A stretch of 64,000 bases of DNA from Flavobacteriaceae bacterium F08102 (GTDB lineage: Bacteria > Bacteroidota > Bacteroidia > Flavobacteriales > Flavobacteriaceae): contig JALKAY010000004.1 of assembly GCA_023015935.1 (NCBI GenBank), positions 124,001 to 188,000 on the forward strand, read 5' to 3'. Below the pieces are notes generated by a model. That model worked only from the letters and a program-made list of their open reading frames with translations, had not been told where the DNA came from and ran no database searches. Positions 1 to 8,456 of this stretch are shown here, piece by piece. The translations under genes and the position numbers were made by a program. The first letter of the stretch is position 1, and every line of letters starts with the position of its first letter.

Positions 1-3000
1 ACCATCACAGATTTACGCTCAATGCAAGATTGGATTGTACAGCGTCAAATGGCTATGGTTGAAGGTGTAGTTGAAGTAAACGCCATAGGTGGTAAGATTA
101 AACAATACGAAGTAGCGGTTGACCCAAACGATTTAAACGCTATTGGTTTAACCATTACAGATGTGTTTAATGCGCTTGAAGCCAATAATCAAAACACAGG
201 TGGTGCGTATATCGAAAAAAACCATCAGGCTAATTTTATTCGCGGTGAAGGCTTGGTGCGAAGTTTAGAGGACATTAAAAAAATCACAGTCAAGAATATT
301 AATAATATTCCCGTAACTATAGGAGATATTGCTACAGTACAATTTGGTTCTGCAATACGCTATGGTGCATTAACTCAAGATGGAGAAGGAGAAGTTGTTG
401 GTGGTTTGGTAATGATGTTAAAAGGTGCTAATTCTAATGATGTTATCGCCAATGTAAAAGAGCGAATGGCTCAAATAGAAAAGTCATTACCAGAAGGTGT
501 CATTATAGAATCCTTGTTAGACCGAAGTAAATTAATTGGCGAAACAACTTCTACAGTAACAACTAATCTTATTGAAGGTGCATTAATCGTCATTTTTGTG
601 TTGGTCTTTTTATTAGGTAATTGGCGAGGAGGTTTAATAGTTGCCTCTACTATTCCATTATCCTTATTATTTGCTTTTATTTTAATGAATGTTTTTGATG
701 TTTGGGTAAACCTAATGAGTTTAGGAGCAATTGATTTCGGAATCATTGTAGATGGTGCTGTAATTATTGTTGAAAGCACTGTTTTTCTTATAGCATCACA
801 AGTTTTGAAAAAGAAACAACTTACATCTAAAGAAAGAGATAAAGTTGCTTCTAATGCTTCAAAAAAGATGATGAATGCTGCCTTCTTCGGTCAGTTGATT
901 ATCCTTATCGTTTTTCTACCCATTTTAGCCTTACAAGGTATTGAAGGAAAGATGTTTAAACCAATGGCTTTGACCTTTATTTTTGCTATGATTGGTGCAA
1001 TGGTACTTTGTTTAACCTATGTACCAATGATGTCAGCTTTAATATTAAGAGCACCTAAAAACGATAAAAAATCTTATGGAGATAGATTTGTGCATTGGGT
1101 TGAAGATAAATACCAACCTTTATTGGTTAGAGCCTTGCGAAAAGGGAAATGGGTAATTGGTATTGCAGTTGTGTTGTTCGGAATAACCGTTTTTATGTTT
1201 TCAAGAATGGGTGGCGAGTTCATTCCGCAACTCGATGAAGGTGATATTGCATTTCACGCTATTTTAAAACCAGGTAGTTCACTTACAGAAACTATTGAAA
1301 CTACTACCAAAATAGAACAAATAGTAAAAGCAAAATTTCCAGAAGTTGATAAAATTGTGAGTCGTATTGGTGTTGCCGAAATTCCAACCGACCCGATGCC
1401 TATGGATATTGCCGATGTTTTTGTAATTCTGAAACCTAAAAGTGAATGGACTACTATAGAATCAAAAGATGAATTGATTGAAGCAATGAAAGAAGCAGTT
1501 GAAATGGTTCCTGGTGTTAATTATGAGTTTACACAACCTATTGAAATGCGTTTTAACGAGTTATTAGAAGGTGTTCGTGAAGATATTGCTATAAAACTTT
1601 ATGGTGAAGACATTGATATTCTATCTCAAAAAGCCGAAGAAATATCTAAAATTATCGCAGGTACTGAAGGTATTGGTGATATGAAAGCGGAAGCCACAAC
1701 AGGTTTGCCACAAATGACAATCAATTACAACAGGAATAAATTGGCGCAATATGGTCTTCAAATAAATACGCTTAATCAAACCGTACAATCTGCATTTGCA
1801 GGTGGTACAGCAGGTGTAATTTTTGAAGGTGAAAAACGCTTCGATTTAGTAGTACGATTAAGCGATCAAAACCGTAAGGATATTTCAGATGTTCAAAACC
1901 TGTATATCAATTTACCTTCGGGTGCTCAAATTCCTTTACGTGAAATTGCAGATGTAAGCTATAAAGCAGGACCAATGCAAATCAGTAGAGATAACACCAA
2001 TAGAAGAACCTATGTAGGTGTTAATGTTAGAGGACGTGATGTAAAATCGTTAGTAACTGAAATTAAATCAAAATTAGATGCACAATTAGAATTACCATCA
2101 GGTTATTTTATTCGTTATGGTGGTGCATTTGAAAATTTAGAACGTGCCAGCAACCGATTACAAACCGTTGTGCCTATTGCATTGTTACTCATATTTATAC
2201 TAATATATTTTGCATTAAAATCTTTACCACAGACCTTAATGATTTACATAGCTATTCCAATGGCAACTATTGGTGGTGTTGTGGCGTTGTGGTTGCGTGA
2301 TATGCCATTTAGTATTTCGGCAGGTGTTGGTTTTATTGTGCTGTTTGGTGTTGCAGTTTTAAATGGTTTGGTAATGATAAGCGGACTCAACGAATTAAAA
2401 GAAGAAGGTGTAACCAATCTAAAGGATAGAATAGTTGAAGGTACTAAACGAAGAATCAGACCTATTATGCTAACTGCTTTTACAGATGTATTAGGCTTTC
2501 TACCAATGGCTATTTCATCATCAGCTGGTGCAGAAGTACAACGTCCATTGGCAACGGTTGTTATTGGTGGATTATTAACTTCAACTTTGCTTACCTTATT
2601 TGTTTTACCAATTTTATATCATTGGGTAGAAAACAAATCTTTTACGTTTAAGCCAAATAAAAAGTTAGTAACAGCAACAGCAGTTGTATTATTACTATTT
2701 GGCTTTTCACCACAAAGTAATGCACAAGAGTTGAATGATACAATTCCCGAAATTTCATTACAGGAAGCTGTTAAACTCGCAAAAAGTAATTATCCATTAT
2801 TGAAGCAAAAGCAGTTGGAAATTACAAAACAAGAACAATTAAAATCGACTGCCTATGATTTCGGAACGACTCAAATTTTTACAGGTGGAGAAGAAATTGA
2901 TAATGGAAATGGCATCTATACAACCATTGGTATTGGTCAATCAAATATCGATGTATTTGGCATTGGTTCTAAAAAGAAGCTACAAGAACAACGCATTCAA

Positions 3001-3870
3001 TTGGCACAAAAAGCCTTTCAACTTTCCGAGTTGGAATTAGAATTGGAAGTTAAAAAAGCTTGGTCTAATTGCTATCAAATGAAACAAAACTATGATTTGT
3101 ATAAGGAATTGGATTCCATTTATTCCAAATTCGAGCAAGCAGTAGCTTTAAATTATGAAGTCGAAGCTATTTCTAAATTAGAATATTCGGCAGCAAAAAA
3201 TCAAGCGTTTCAAATTCAGAATAAAAAAGCGCAAGCCTATAGTAATTATCTTATTGCCTTACAGCAATTCAATTTGTGGTTGGTATCAGAAGAAATTTTT
3301 ACAGTTTCAGATGAATTTGTGGTAGCGATAGATATTGATATGGAAACATTCAGTATTGAAAGTCATCCATTGTACAGTATGTCGCAGAACATTGTAGATG
3401 AAGCGGAAGCTAAATATAAAGCTGCAAAAGCAGATAATTTGCCAAAGTTCAATCTTCAAGGTGGTTTACAAAAAGTAAATGGCAATTCAGGATTTTACAC
3501 CTATCAAGCAGGAATTTCAATTCCGTTTTTATCAGGTTCTAGCAAAGCACAAGTTAGAAGTGCCAGAATTGATAAAGAAATAGCGGAAACCAATGTAGCG
3601 TTCAAAAAACAGGAAGTACAATCAAGGTTTGTTCAGGCTAAAGAAAATTATATGAAATGGAAAACATCTTGGGAGTTTTACAAAGACCAAGTTTTACCAT
3701 TAACAAAAGAGCAAAAAACAGGTGCATTACTGGCATATAGAGAAGGCGAAATTGATTATACTGCATTTACGCAGTTGATAAAAGAAGCAATTCAATCGGA
3801 ACTGGAAGCACAGACTGCATTAGTAAACTATTTAGAAAGCACATTTCAATTACAATATTTTAATAAATAA
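1..3870 (+). CDS. czcA: CzcA-type heavy-metal RND efflux pump fused to a TolC-like outer-membrane domain (5' partial)
   Basis: The reading frame is open to the left window edge, so the true start lies outside. The first ~880 visible residues are the C-terminal two thirds of an HME-family RND proton/metal antiporter. The TM4 motif DFGIIVDG (Asp245 and Asp251 in visible numbering) is the pattern of CzcA-type (Co/Zn/Cd) rather than Cu/Ag pumps. After the last TM helix comes a second signal-peptide-like segment (residues ~885-908, hydrophobic core then SNA|QE) and then ~380 residues of TolC-type coiled-coil outer-membrane factor. Inner-membrane pump and outer-membrane channel are thus one ORF. 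The gene lies 4 nt before its adaptor czcB. Metal specificity is inferred from motif and neighbours. Confidence 0.93.
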   Translation, partial: TITDLRSMQDWIVQRQMAMVEGVVEVNAIGGKIKQYEVAVDPNDLNAIGLTITDVFNALEANNQNTGGAYIEKNHQANFIRGEGLVRSLEDIKKITVKNINNIPVTIGDIATVQFGSAIRYGALTQDGEGEVVGGLVMMLKGANSNDVIANVKERMAQIEKSLPEGVIIESLLDRSKLIGETTSTVTTNLIEGALIVIFVLVFLLGNWRGGLIVASTIPLSLLFAFILMNVFDVWVNLMSLGAIDFGIIVDGAVIIVESTVFLIASQVLKKKQLTSKERDKVASNASKKMMNAAFFGQLIILIVFLPILALQGIEGKMFKPMALTFIFAMIGAMVLCLTYVPMMSALILRAPKNDKKSYGDRFVHWVEDKYQPLLVRALRKGKWVIGIAVVLFGITVFMFSRMGGEFIPQLDEGDIAFHAILKPGSSLTETIETTTKIEQIVKAKFPEVDKIVSRIGVAEIPTDPMPMDIADVFVILKPKSEWTTIESKDELIEAMKEAVEMVPGVNYEFTQPIEMRFNELLEGVREDIAIKLYGEDIDILSQKAEEISKIIAGTEGIGDMKAEATTGLPQMTINYNRNKLAQYGLQINTLNQTVQSAFAGGTAGVIFEGEKRFDLVVRLSDQNRKDISDVQNLYINLPSGAQIPLREIADVSYKAGPMQISRDNTNRRTYVGVNVRGRDVKSLVTEIKSKLDAQLELPSGYFIRYGGAFENLERASNRLQTVVPIALLLIFILIYFALKSLPQTLMIYIAIPMATIGGVVALWLRDMPFSISAGVGFIVLFGVAVLNGLVMISGLNELKEEGVTNLKDRIVEGTKRRIRPIMLTAFTDVLGFLPMAISSSAGAEVQRPLATVVIGGLLTSTLLTLFVLPILYHWVENKSFTFKPNKKLVTATAVVLLLFGFSPQSNAQELNDTIPEISLQEAVKLAKSNYPLLKQKQLEITKQEQLKSTAYDFGTTQIFTGGEEIDNGNGIYTTIGIGQSNIDVFGIGSKKKLQEQRIQLAQKAFQLSELELELEVKKAWSNCYQMKQNYDLYKELDSIYSKFEQAVALNYEVEAISKLEYSAAKNQAFQIQNKKAQAYSNYLIALQQFNLWLVSEEIFTVSDEFVVAIDIDMETFSIESHPLYSMSQNIVDEAEAKYKAAKADNLPKFNLQGGLQKVNGNSGFYTYQAGISIPFLSGSSKAQVRSARIDKEIAETNVAFKKQEVQSRFVQAKENYMKWKTSWEFYKDQVLPLTKEQKTGALLAYREGEIDYTAFTQLIKEAIQSELEAQTALVNYLESTFQLQYFNK

Positions 3871-3874
3871 GACA

Positions 3875-5080
3875 ATGAAAAACAAAATATATAAAATCCT
3901 TACCGTAATGGTGTTAGCCATATTTGTTTCAGCTTGCGGAAATAAAGAAAATCATAACGAGAATGATGGTCATTCCCACGATGAGGAAGAAAAAACAGAA
4001 GTTAACGAAGAGCATCACGATGAAGACGAAGTAATGCTTTCACAACAGCAATTCGATGCATTGAAAATGAAAATAGATACGTTAGCATTACGTAATATGA
4101 GCGGCTATGTAGAAGCAAACGGAACGTTAGAAGTACCACCACAAAACGAAGCAGCTATTACTACTGTTGTTGGTGCAAATGTCGTTTCAATTGAAGTGAT
4201 TGAAGGTGATAAGGTTAATAAAGGTCAAGTTGTGGCTTATCTATCGCACCCAAATATCATACAAGCGCAAACGGATTATTTAAACGCTTATAGCAATAGC
4301 GAGCTTGCAAAGAAAAATTATGAACGTCAACAAAAATTATACGATGCTGGTGTTGGTTCTGGTGCTAATTTCCAGAAAGCAGAAGCAGAATATCAAGCAT
4401 CAAAAGCAATGGTTAATGGTTTAGAAGCGCAATTAAGAATACTCAACGTTAACACTACATCAGTTCGCAATGGAACAATTGCACAGCGCATAGCATTGCG
4501 AAGTCCAATAGAAGGCTTTGTGCAAAAAGTTGAAGTAAAAACAGGTCAATATGTAGAGCCACAAACCGAATTATTTGAAATTGCAAATACGCATCACGTT
4601 CACGCCGATTTAATGGTTTTTGAAAAAGATGTTTATAAAGTACAGAAAGGTCAGAAAGTTAACTTTACGGTACAATCCATACCAGATGCAGAGCTTATCG
4701 CAGAAATCTATTCCGTAAGCAAAACCTTTGAGGACAACCCAAAAGCAGTCCACGTTCACGCAGAAATAGAAAACAAAAAAGGTAACTTAATTCCTGGTAT
4801 GTATATTCAAGGTAAAATTCAAGTAGATAATACCCAAACAAAAGCTTTACCAGAAAGTGCAATTATAAAAGAAGGCGAAAGATATTATGTGTTTTCAGTA
4901 GAAAAAGAAAATGACGATTGGAGCTTTAAACCTATCGAAGTTGTGTTAGGCACTAAAGATGGTGATTGGGTATCGGTTCAATTTACTGAAAACATAGAAA
5001 GTAATACAAAATTTGCTTATAACAATGCTTATTATCTTAACGCAGAAATGAAAAAAGGAGAAGCAGAACACGCACATTAA
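3875..5080 (+). CDS. czcB: CzcB-like RND periplasmic adaptor lipoprotein
   Basis: This is the membrane-fusion (adaptor) subunit linking the RND pump to the TolC domain. It has a lipoprotein signal peptide with lipobox VSAC (Cys ~21). A His/Asp/Glu-rich stretch at residues ~24-52 (repeated HNEND, HSHDEE, EEHHDEDE) is likely to bind metal in the periplasm. Next come the biotinyl-lipoyl-like barrel-sandwich halves flanking an alpha hairpin (residues ~95-215) and a beta-barrel. The 401-residue length is usual for the family. It sits 4 nt after the pump gene and 2 nt before the Fur-like gene, so one operon is likely. Confidence 0.93.
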   Translation: MKNKIYKILTVMVLAIFVSACGNKENHNENDGHSHDEEEKTEVNEEHHDEDEVMLSQQQFDALKMKIDTLALRNMSGYVEANGTLEVPPQNEAAITTVVGANVVSIEVIEGDKVNKGQVVAYLSHPNIIQAQTDYLNAYSNSELAKKNYERQQKLYDAGVGSGANFQKAEAEYQASKAMVNGLEAQLRILNVNTTSVRNGTIAQRIALRSPIEGFVQKVEVKTGQYVEPQTELFEIANTHHVHADLMVFEKDVYKVQKGQKVNFTVQSIPDAELIAEIYSVSKTFEDNPKAVHVHAEIENKKGNLIPGMYIQGKIQVDNTQTKALPESAIIKEGERYYVFSVEKENDDWSFKPIEVVLGTKDGDWVSVQFTENIESNTKFAYNNAYYLNAEMKKGEAEHAH

Positions 5081-5082
5081 TT

Positions 5083-5496
5083 ATGGAAACAATAGAACAA
5101 GTATTAGAGTCAAAAAATATTCGTGTTACAGCAATGCGTTTGCTTATATATAAGTTTCTTGCAGAAAAAGAGGTCGCTGTTACTTTAAGTGATATTGAAA
5201 ATGCTTTCTCAAAAGCAGACAGAACCACTTTATACAGAACTATTAAAACCTTTGAAGAAAAGGCTATTGTGCATCAAATAGACGATGGTACAGGGATTAC
5301 AAAATATGCATTATGTGAAAAGGGATGTAATTGTGAAATTGAAACCGATTTGCACTTACATTTCCATTGTAATAATTGCAATGAAACCATTTGCTTAACA
5401 GAACATAAAATACCGCAGATTAAAGTGCCAGATGGTTTTGTGTCAGAGAATGTAAATTTGGTGGTAAAAGGTATTTGCGATAAGTGTAGTGTCTAA
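5083..5496 (+). CDS. Fur-family transcriptional regulator
   Basis: A 137-residue Fur/Zur-family metalloregulator. Residues ~5-75 form the winged-helix DNA-binding domain, including the recognition segment ADRTTLYRTIKTFEE. Residues ~95-135 hold the dimerisation/metal domain with HLHFHCNNC and a C-terminal CDKC, the two CxxC pairs of the structural zinc site. The ATG lies 2 nt after the czcB stop. Its position inside the zinc-type efflux operon suggests it senses metal and represses this cluster. Whether it answers to Zn, Fe or another metal cannot be read from the sequence. Confidence 0.9.
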   Translation: METIEQVLESKNIRVTAMRLLIYKFLAEKEVAVTLSDIENAFSKADRTTLYRTIKTFEEKAIVHQIDDGTGITKYALCEKGCNCEIETDLHLHFHCNNCNETICLTEHKIPQIKVPDGFVSENVNLVVKGICDKCSV

Positions 5497-5552
5497 TTAT
5501 TGCACTTCCATTGCACTTATTATTAAAGTACATTTATCCAAAATTAGAGGAT

Positions 5553-5915
5553 ATGAAGTTTAATACTAAAATACCTAAACATCTAAAACAGGCGTATAAC
5601 CAAGAATTAAAACAATACAGTTTCTGTTTAGAAAATAAACAATTTGGTGATGCTTGGTATCATTTAGAACGTAGTCATATAATAGGACAATCTTATCCTA
5701 TAGAACATACCTATTCACATTGGCTTATGCTAAAGTTTGGATATAGACAAAAAGATACGAAAGAAGTAATAGGTCAAATAATTAGGTTGCTTGTGGGTGG
5801 CTGGAAATCATTTATTAATCACGTTCCACTTGGTAATACAGGTGGAGCAAACGTGCCACCATTAAAACGAATGCCTATTCCAAATGACATTGAAAAATTA
5901 TTAGATATTAAATGA
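5553..5915 (+). CDS. DUF3703 family protein
   Basis: A 120-residue protein from the ATG at 5553, which is preceded by an AGAGG-like ribosome-binding site. An in-frame start 14 codons upstream looks less likely because that leader is unlike the family. Recognisable features are WYHLERSHIIGQSYP followed by HSHW..LKFG and a C-terminal GNTGGANV motif, as in DUF3703 proteins often found beside metal-export genes. No biochemical role is known to me. It overlaps the following P-type ATPase by 4 nt, implying co-translation with metal export. Confidence 0.78.
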   Translation: MKFNTKIPKHLKQAYNQELKQYSFCLENKQFGDAWYHLERSHIIGQSYPIEHTYSHWLMLKFGYRQKDTKEVIGQIIRLLVGGWKSFINHVPLGNTGGANVPPLKRMPIPNDIEKLLDIK

Positions 5916-7861
5916 AAAAAAAGAAAGTCAATTTAAGAGATTTAAAACCAAATTCAGAAGTGCAACACACGCATAATGATGGTCATAATCACGGTAATGG
6001 AAGTGCATTCAAAACCTACGTGCCTGCAATAATAAGTTTTACAATGCTTATCATTGGTATAGGTTTAGATTATTTTGATGTTTCATTCTTTAAGGATTGG
6101 ATTCGTATTGCTTGGTATGGTATTGCATATCTTCCTGTAGGGTTTCCTGTTGTAAAAGAGGGTTGGATTAGTATTAAAAAAGGTGATGTTTTTACAGAGT
6201 TCTTTTTAATGTCTATAGCAACCATTGGTGCATTTGTTATTGGTGAATATCCCGAAGGTGTTGCAGTAATGCTATTTTATGCAGTAGGAGAATTATTTCA
6301 AAACGCAGCAGTCAACAGAGCAAAAGGAAATATTAAAGCATTATTGGATGTTAGACCAAAAGAAGCCAATGTATTTCGTGATGGTGATTATGTTAGTGTG
6401 TCGCCAGAAGCTGTAAATATTGGAGAGAAAATTCAAATTCGTGTAGGCGAAAAAATTCCATTGGATGGTATTTTATTATCCGAAAAAGCATCTTTAAATA
6501 CAGCAGCTTTGACAGGCGAGAGCAAACCAGATTCCATTCAGAAGGAAGCCAAGGTTTATGCAGGTAGTATTAATTTAGAAAGCGTTATTGAAGTTGAGGT
6601 AACCAATAAGTTTGAAGACAGTTCTATTGCGAGAATATTAGACTTGGTTCAAAATGCTACAGCTCGTAAATCGAAGACAGAATTATTTATTAGACAGTTT
6701 GCTCGTATCTACACACCAATTGTTGTGTTTTTGGCTATTGGCGTGACATTCATTCCTTACTTTTTTGTAGATGATTATGTATTTAGAGATTGGTTATACA
6801 GAGCATTAATATTCTTGGTAATATCTTGTCCTTGTGCGTTAGTGATTTCAATTCCATTAGGTTATTTCGGTGGTTTGGGAGCAGCTTCAAAAAATGGAAT
6901 ATTATTCAAAGGAGCTTCATTTTTAGATGCAATGACCAAGATAAATACTTTGGTAATGGACAAAACAGGAACCGTAACCAAAGGTGTTTTTAAAATCAAA
7001 GAAGTAAAAGCAATCGGTTGGAATGAAACCGAATTTATGCAATACTTAATGGCGATGGAAGAGCAATCTACACATCCAATTGCTAAAGCCATTTTAGAGT
7101 ACAAAGCTGAAGGAGAAGATTTTGAAGCACAAGACGTTTCTGAAATTGCTGGTAAAGGTTTAAAAGGCATTGTAAATGGTAAAACAGTTTTAGTAGGTAA
7201 TAAAGCCTTAATGACTACTAATAATATTGATGTACCATCTGAAACGGAATCAATTGTAGAATCGATAGTATTAGTTGCAATCGATAATCAATTTGCTGGT
7301 TATGTAGTCATAGCAGATGAATTAAAGGAAGATGCAAAAGAAACTATTACAGCATTACACAAAGTAGGCATTAAAAATATTATGATGCTTTCCGGTGATA
7401 AAGATTCCATTACGCAACAAGTCGCTAAAGAGTTGAACATCGAAAATGCAAAAGGTGGTTTACTTCCAGAAGATAAGTTAAACGAAGTTGAAATATTAAA
7501 AAAGAATCCTGAAAATAAAGTAGCATTTATAGGGGATGGTATAAACGATGCGCCTGTTTTAGCAGCAAGTAACGTTGGAATTGCAATGGGTGGTTTGGGT
7601 AGTGATGTAGCTATTGAAACAGCAGATGTTATCATTCAAACAGACCAACCTTCAAAAGTTGTAAGAGCCATTAAAATAAGTCGTTCCACACGAAAAATTG
7701 TTTGGCAAAATATAATTTTAGCTTTTGGTGTTAAAGTTATTGTTTTGATTTTAGGAGCAGGTGGTTTAGCCACAATGTGGGAAGCAGTTTTTGCAGATGT
7801 AGGTGTAGCATTGTTAGCAATATTGAATGCAGTTAGATTACAACGAATGAGTTGGGATTAA
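5912..7861 (+). CDS. zntA: Zn/Cd-type heavy-metal-translocating P-type ATPase
   Basis: A 649-residue P1B-type ATPase that pumps soft divalent cations out of the cytoplasm. Visible motifs are the ion-path CPC (306-308), the phosphorylated DKTGT (Asp350), the STHPIA histidine-proline motif of the P1B class, and the GDGINDAPVL hinge (~541-550). There is no N-terminal HMA domain. Instead a short His-rich tail (HTHNDGHNHGNG, residues ~19-30) may serve as metal sensor. The last TM region (ADVGVALLAILNAVRL) has the Asp typical of the Zn/Cd/Pb subgroup (P1B-2). This matches the CzcA-type pump and Fur regulator upstream. Confidence 0.93.
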   Translation: MKKKKVNLRDLKPNSEVQHTHNDGHNHGNGSAFKTYVPAIISFTMLIIGIGLDYFDVSFFKDWIRIAWYGIAYLPVGFPVVKEGWISIKKGDVFTEFFLMSIATIGAFVIGEYPEGVAVMLFYAVGELFQNAAVNRAKGNIKALLDVRPKEANVFRDGDYVSVSPEAVNIGEKIQIRVGEKIPLDGILLSEKASLNTAALTGESKPDSIQKEAKVYAGSINLESVIEVEVTNKFEDSSIARILDLVQNATARKSKTELFIRQFARIYTPIVVFLAIGVTFIPYFFVDDYVFRDWLYRALIFLVISCPCALVISIPLGYFGGLGAASKNGILFKGASFLDAMTKINTLVMDKTGTVTKGVFKIKEVKAIGWNETEFMQYLMAMEEQSTHPIAKAILEYKAEGEDFEAQDVSEIAGKGLKGIVNGKTVLVGNKALMTTNNIDVPSETESIVESIVLVAIDNQFAGYVVIADELKEDAKETITALHKVGIKNIMMLSGDKDSITQQVAKELNIENAKGGLLPEDKLNEVEILKKNPENKVAFIGDGINDAPVLAASNVGIAMGGLGSDVAIETADVIIQTDQPSKVVRAIKISRSTRKIVWQNIILAFGVKVIVLILGAGGLATMWEAVFADVGVALLAILNAVRLQRMSWD

Positions 7862-7916
7862 GCAGATTAGTCAATTAAACTTCTGTTAAACAAAATCAAT
7901 AGTTGTAAAATTTTTA

Positions 7917-7924
7917 TACATTTG
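7917..7924 (+). promoter_or_regulatory. Possible Bacteroidetes -7 element before the HYC_CC_PP gene
   Basis: TACATTTG fits the Bacteroidetes -7 consensus TAnnTTTG. No TTTG is seen at the expected ~19 nt upstream, and the start codon at 7934 follows after only 9 nt, so the transcript would be nearly leaderless. It may mark the start of a separate copper-type operon. Confidence 0.35.
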
Positions 7925-7933
7925 CAATTAGAT

Positions 7934-8347
7934 ATGAAGCAAATTTTCCATAAAATAATGTCTTTAGTAATGGCTTTTGTAGTGTTATTCTCTACAATGT
8001 CATTTACTGTGAATATGCATTATTGCGGAGATACTTTAGTAGAAACTGCTATTTTTCATAAGGCCAAAGGGTGCGGAATGGAAATGGAAAAGCCTTCAAC
8101 CGAAGGATGTTCTATTACCAAGAAAAATTGTTGTGATGATGAACAATTATCAATTGAAGGTCAAGACGAATTGCAATTGCAAGTTGACAAAATCACGTTT
8201 GAGCAACACCTATTTATAGCTTCATTTGTTTACACTTACATTAACCTTTTTGAAGGTTTAGAAAATAACGTTTCTACTTACGAAGAATATAAACCGCCAC
8301 TCGTCATAAGGCAACTCTACAAGATTGACGAAACATACTTAATTTGA
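7934..8347 (+). CDS. HYC_CC_PP family protein
   Basis: A small secreted or membrane-anchored protein of about 137 residues. It starts at the ATG at 7934; the TTG four codons upstream lies in the putative promoter. It has an N-terminal hydrophobic signal (IMSLVMAFVVLFSTMSF) and then the three motifs that name this Bacteroidetes family: MHYCGD, KNCCDD and YKPP near the C-terminus. The conserved Cys/His residues suggest metal or redox chemistry outside the cytoplasm, but the function is unknown. Such genes commonly precede RND metal pumps in Bacteroidetes, as here (CusA begins 109 nt downstream). Confidence 0.85.
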   Translation: MKQIFHKIMSLVMAFVVLFSTMSFTVNMHYCGDTLVETAIFHKAKGCGMEMEKPSTEGCSITKKNCCDDEQLSIEGQDELQLQVDKITFEQHLFIASFVYTYINLFEGLENNVSTYEEYKPPLVIRQLYKIDETYLI

Positions 8348-8456
8348 TTTTTAAACAATAGACTTTTTTATCCGATGACTGCAATGTCGTAAGGATAATT
8401 CGCTGTATTCGGTGTTTTTTTTACACCAATGTCTAACTGTTTAATAATCAAAGCCA

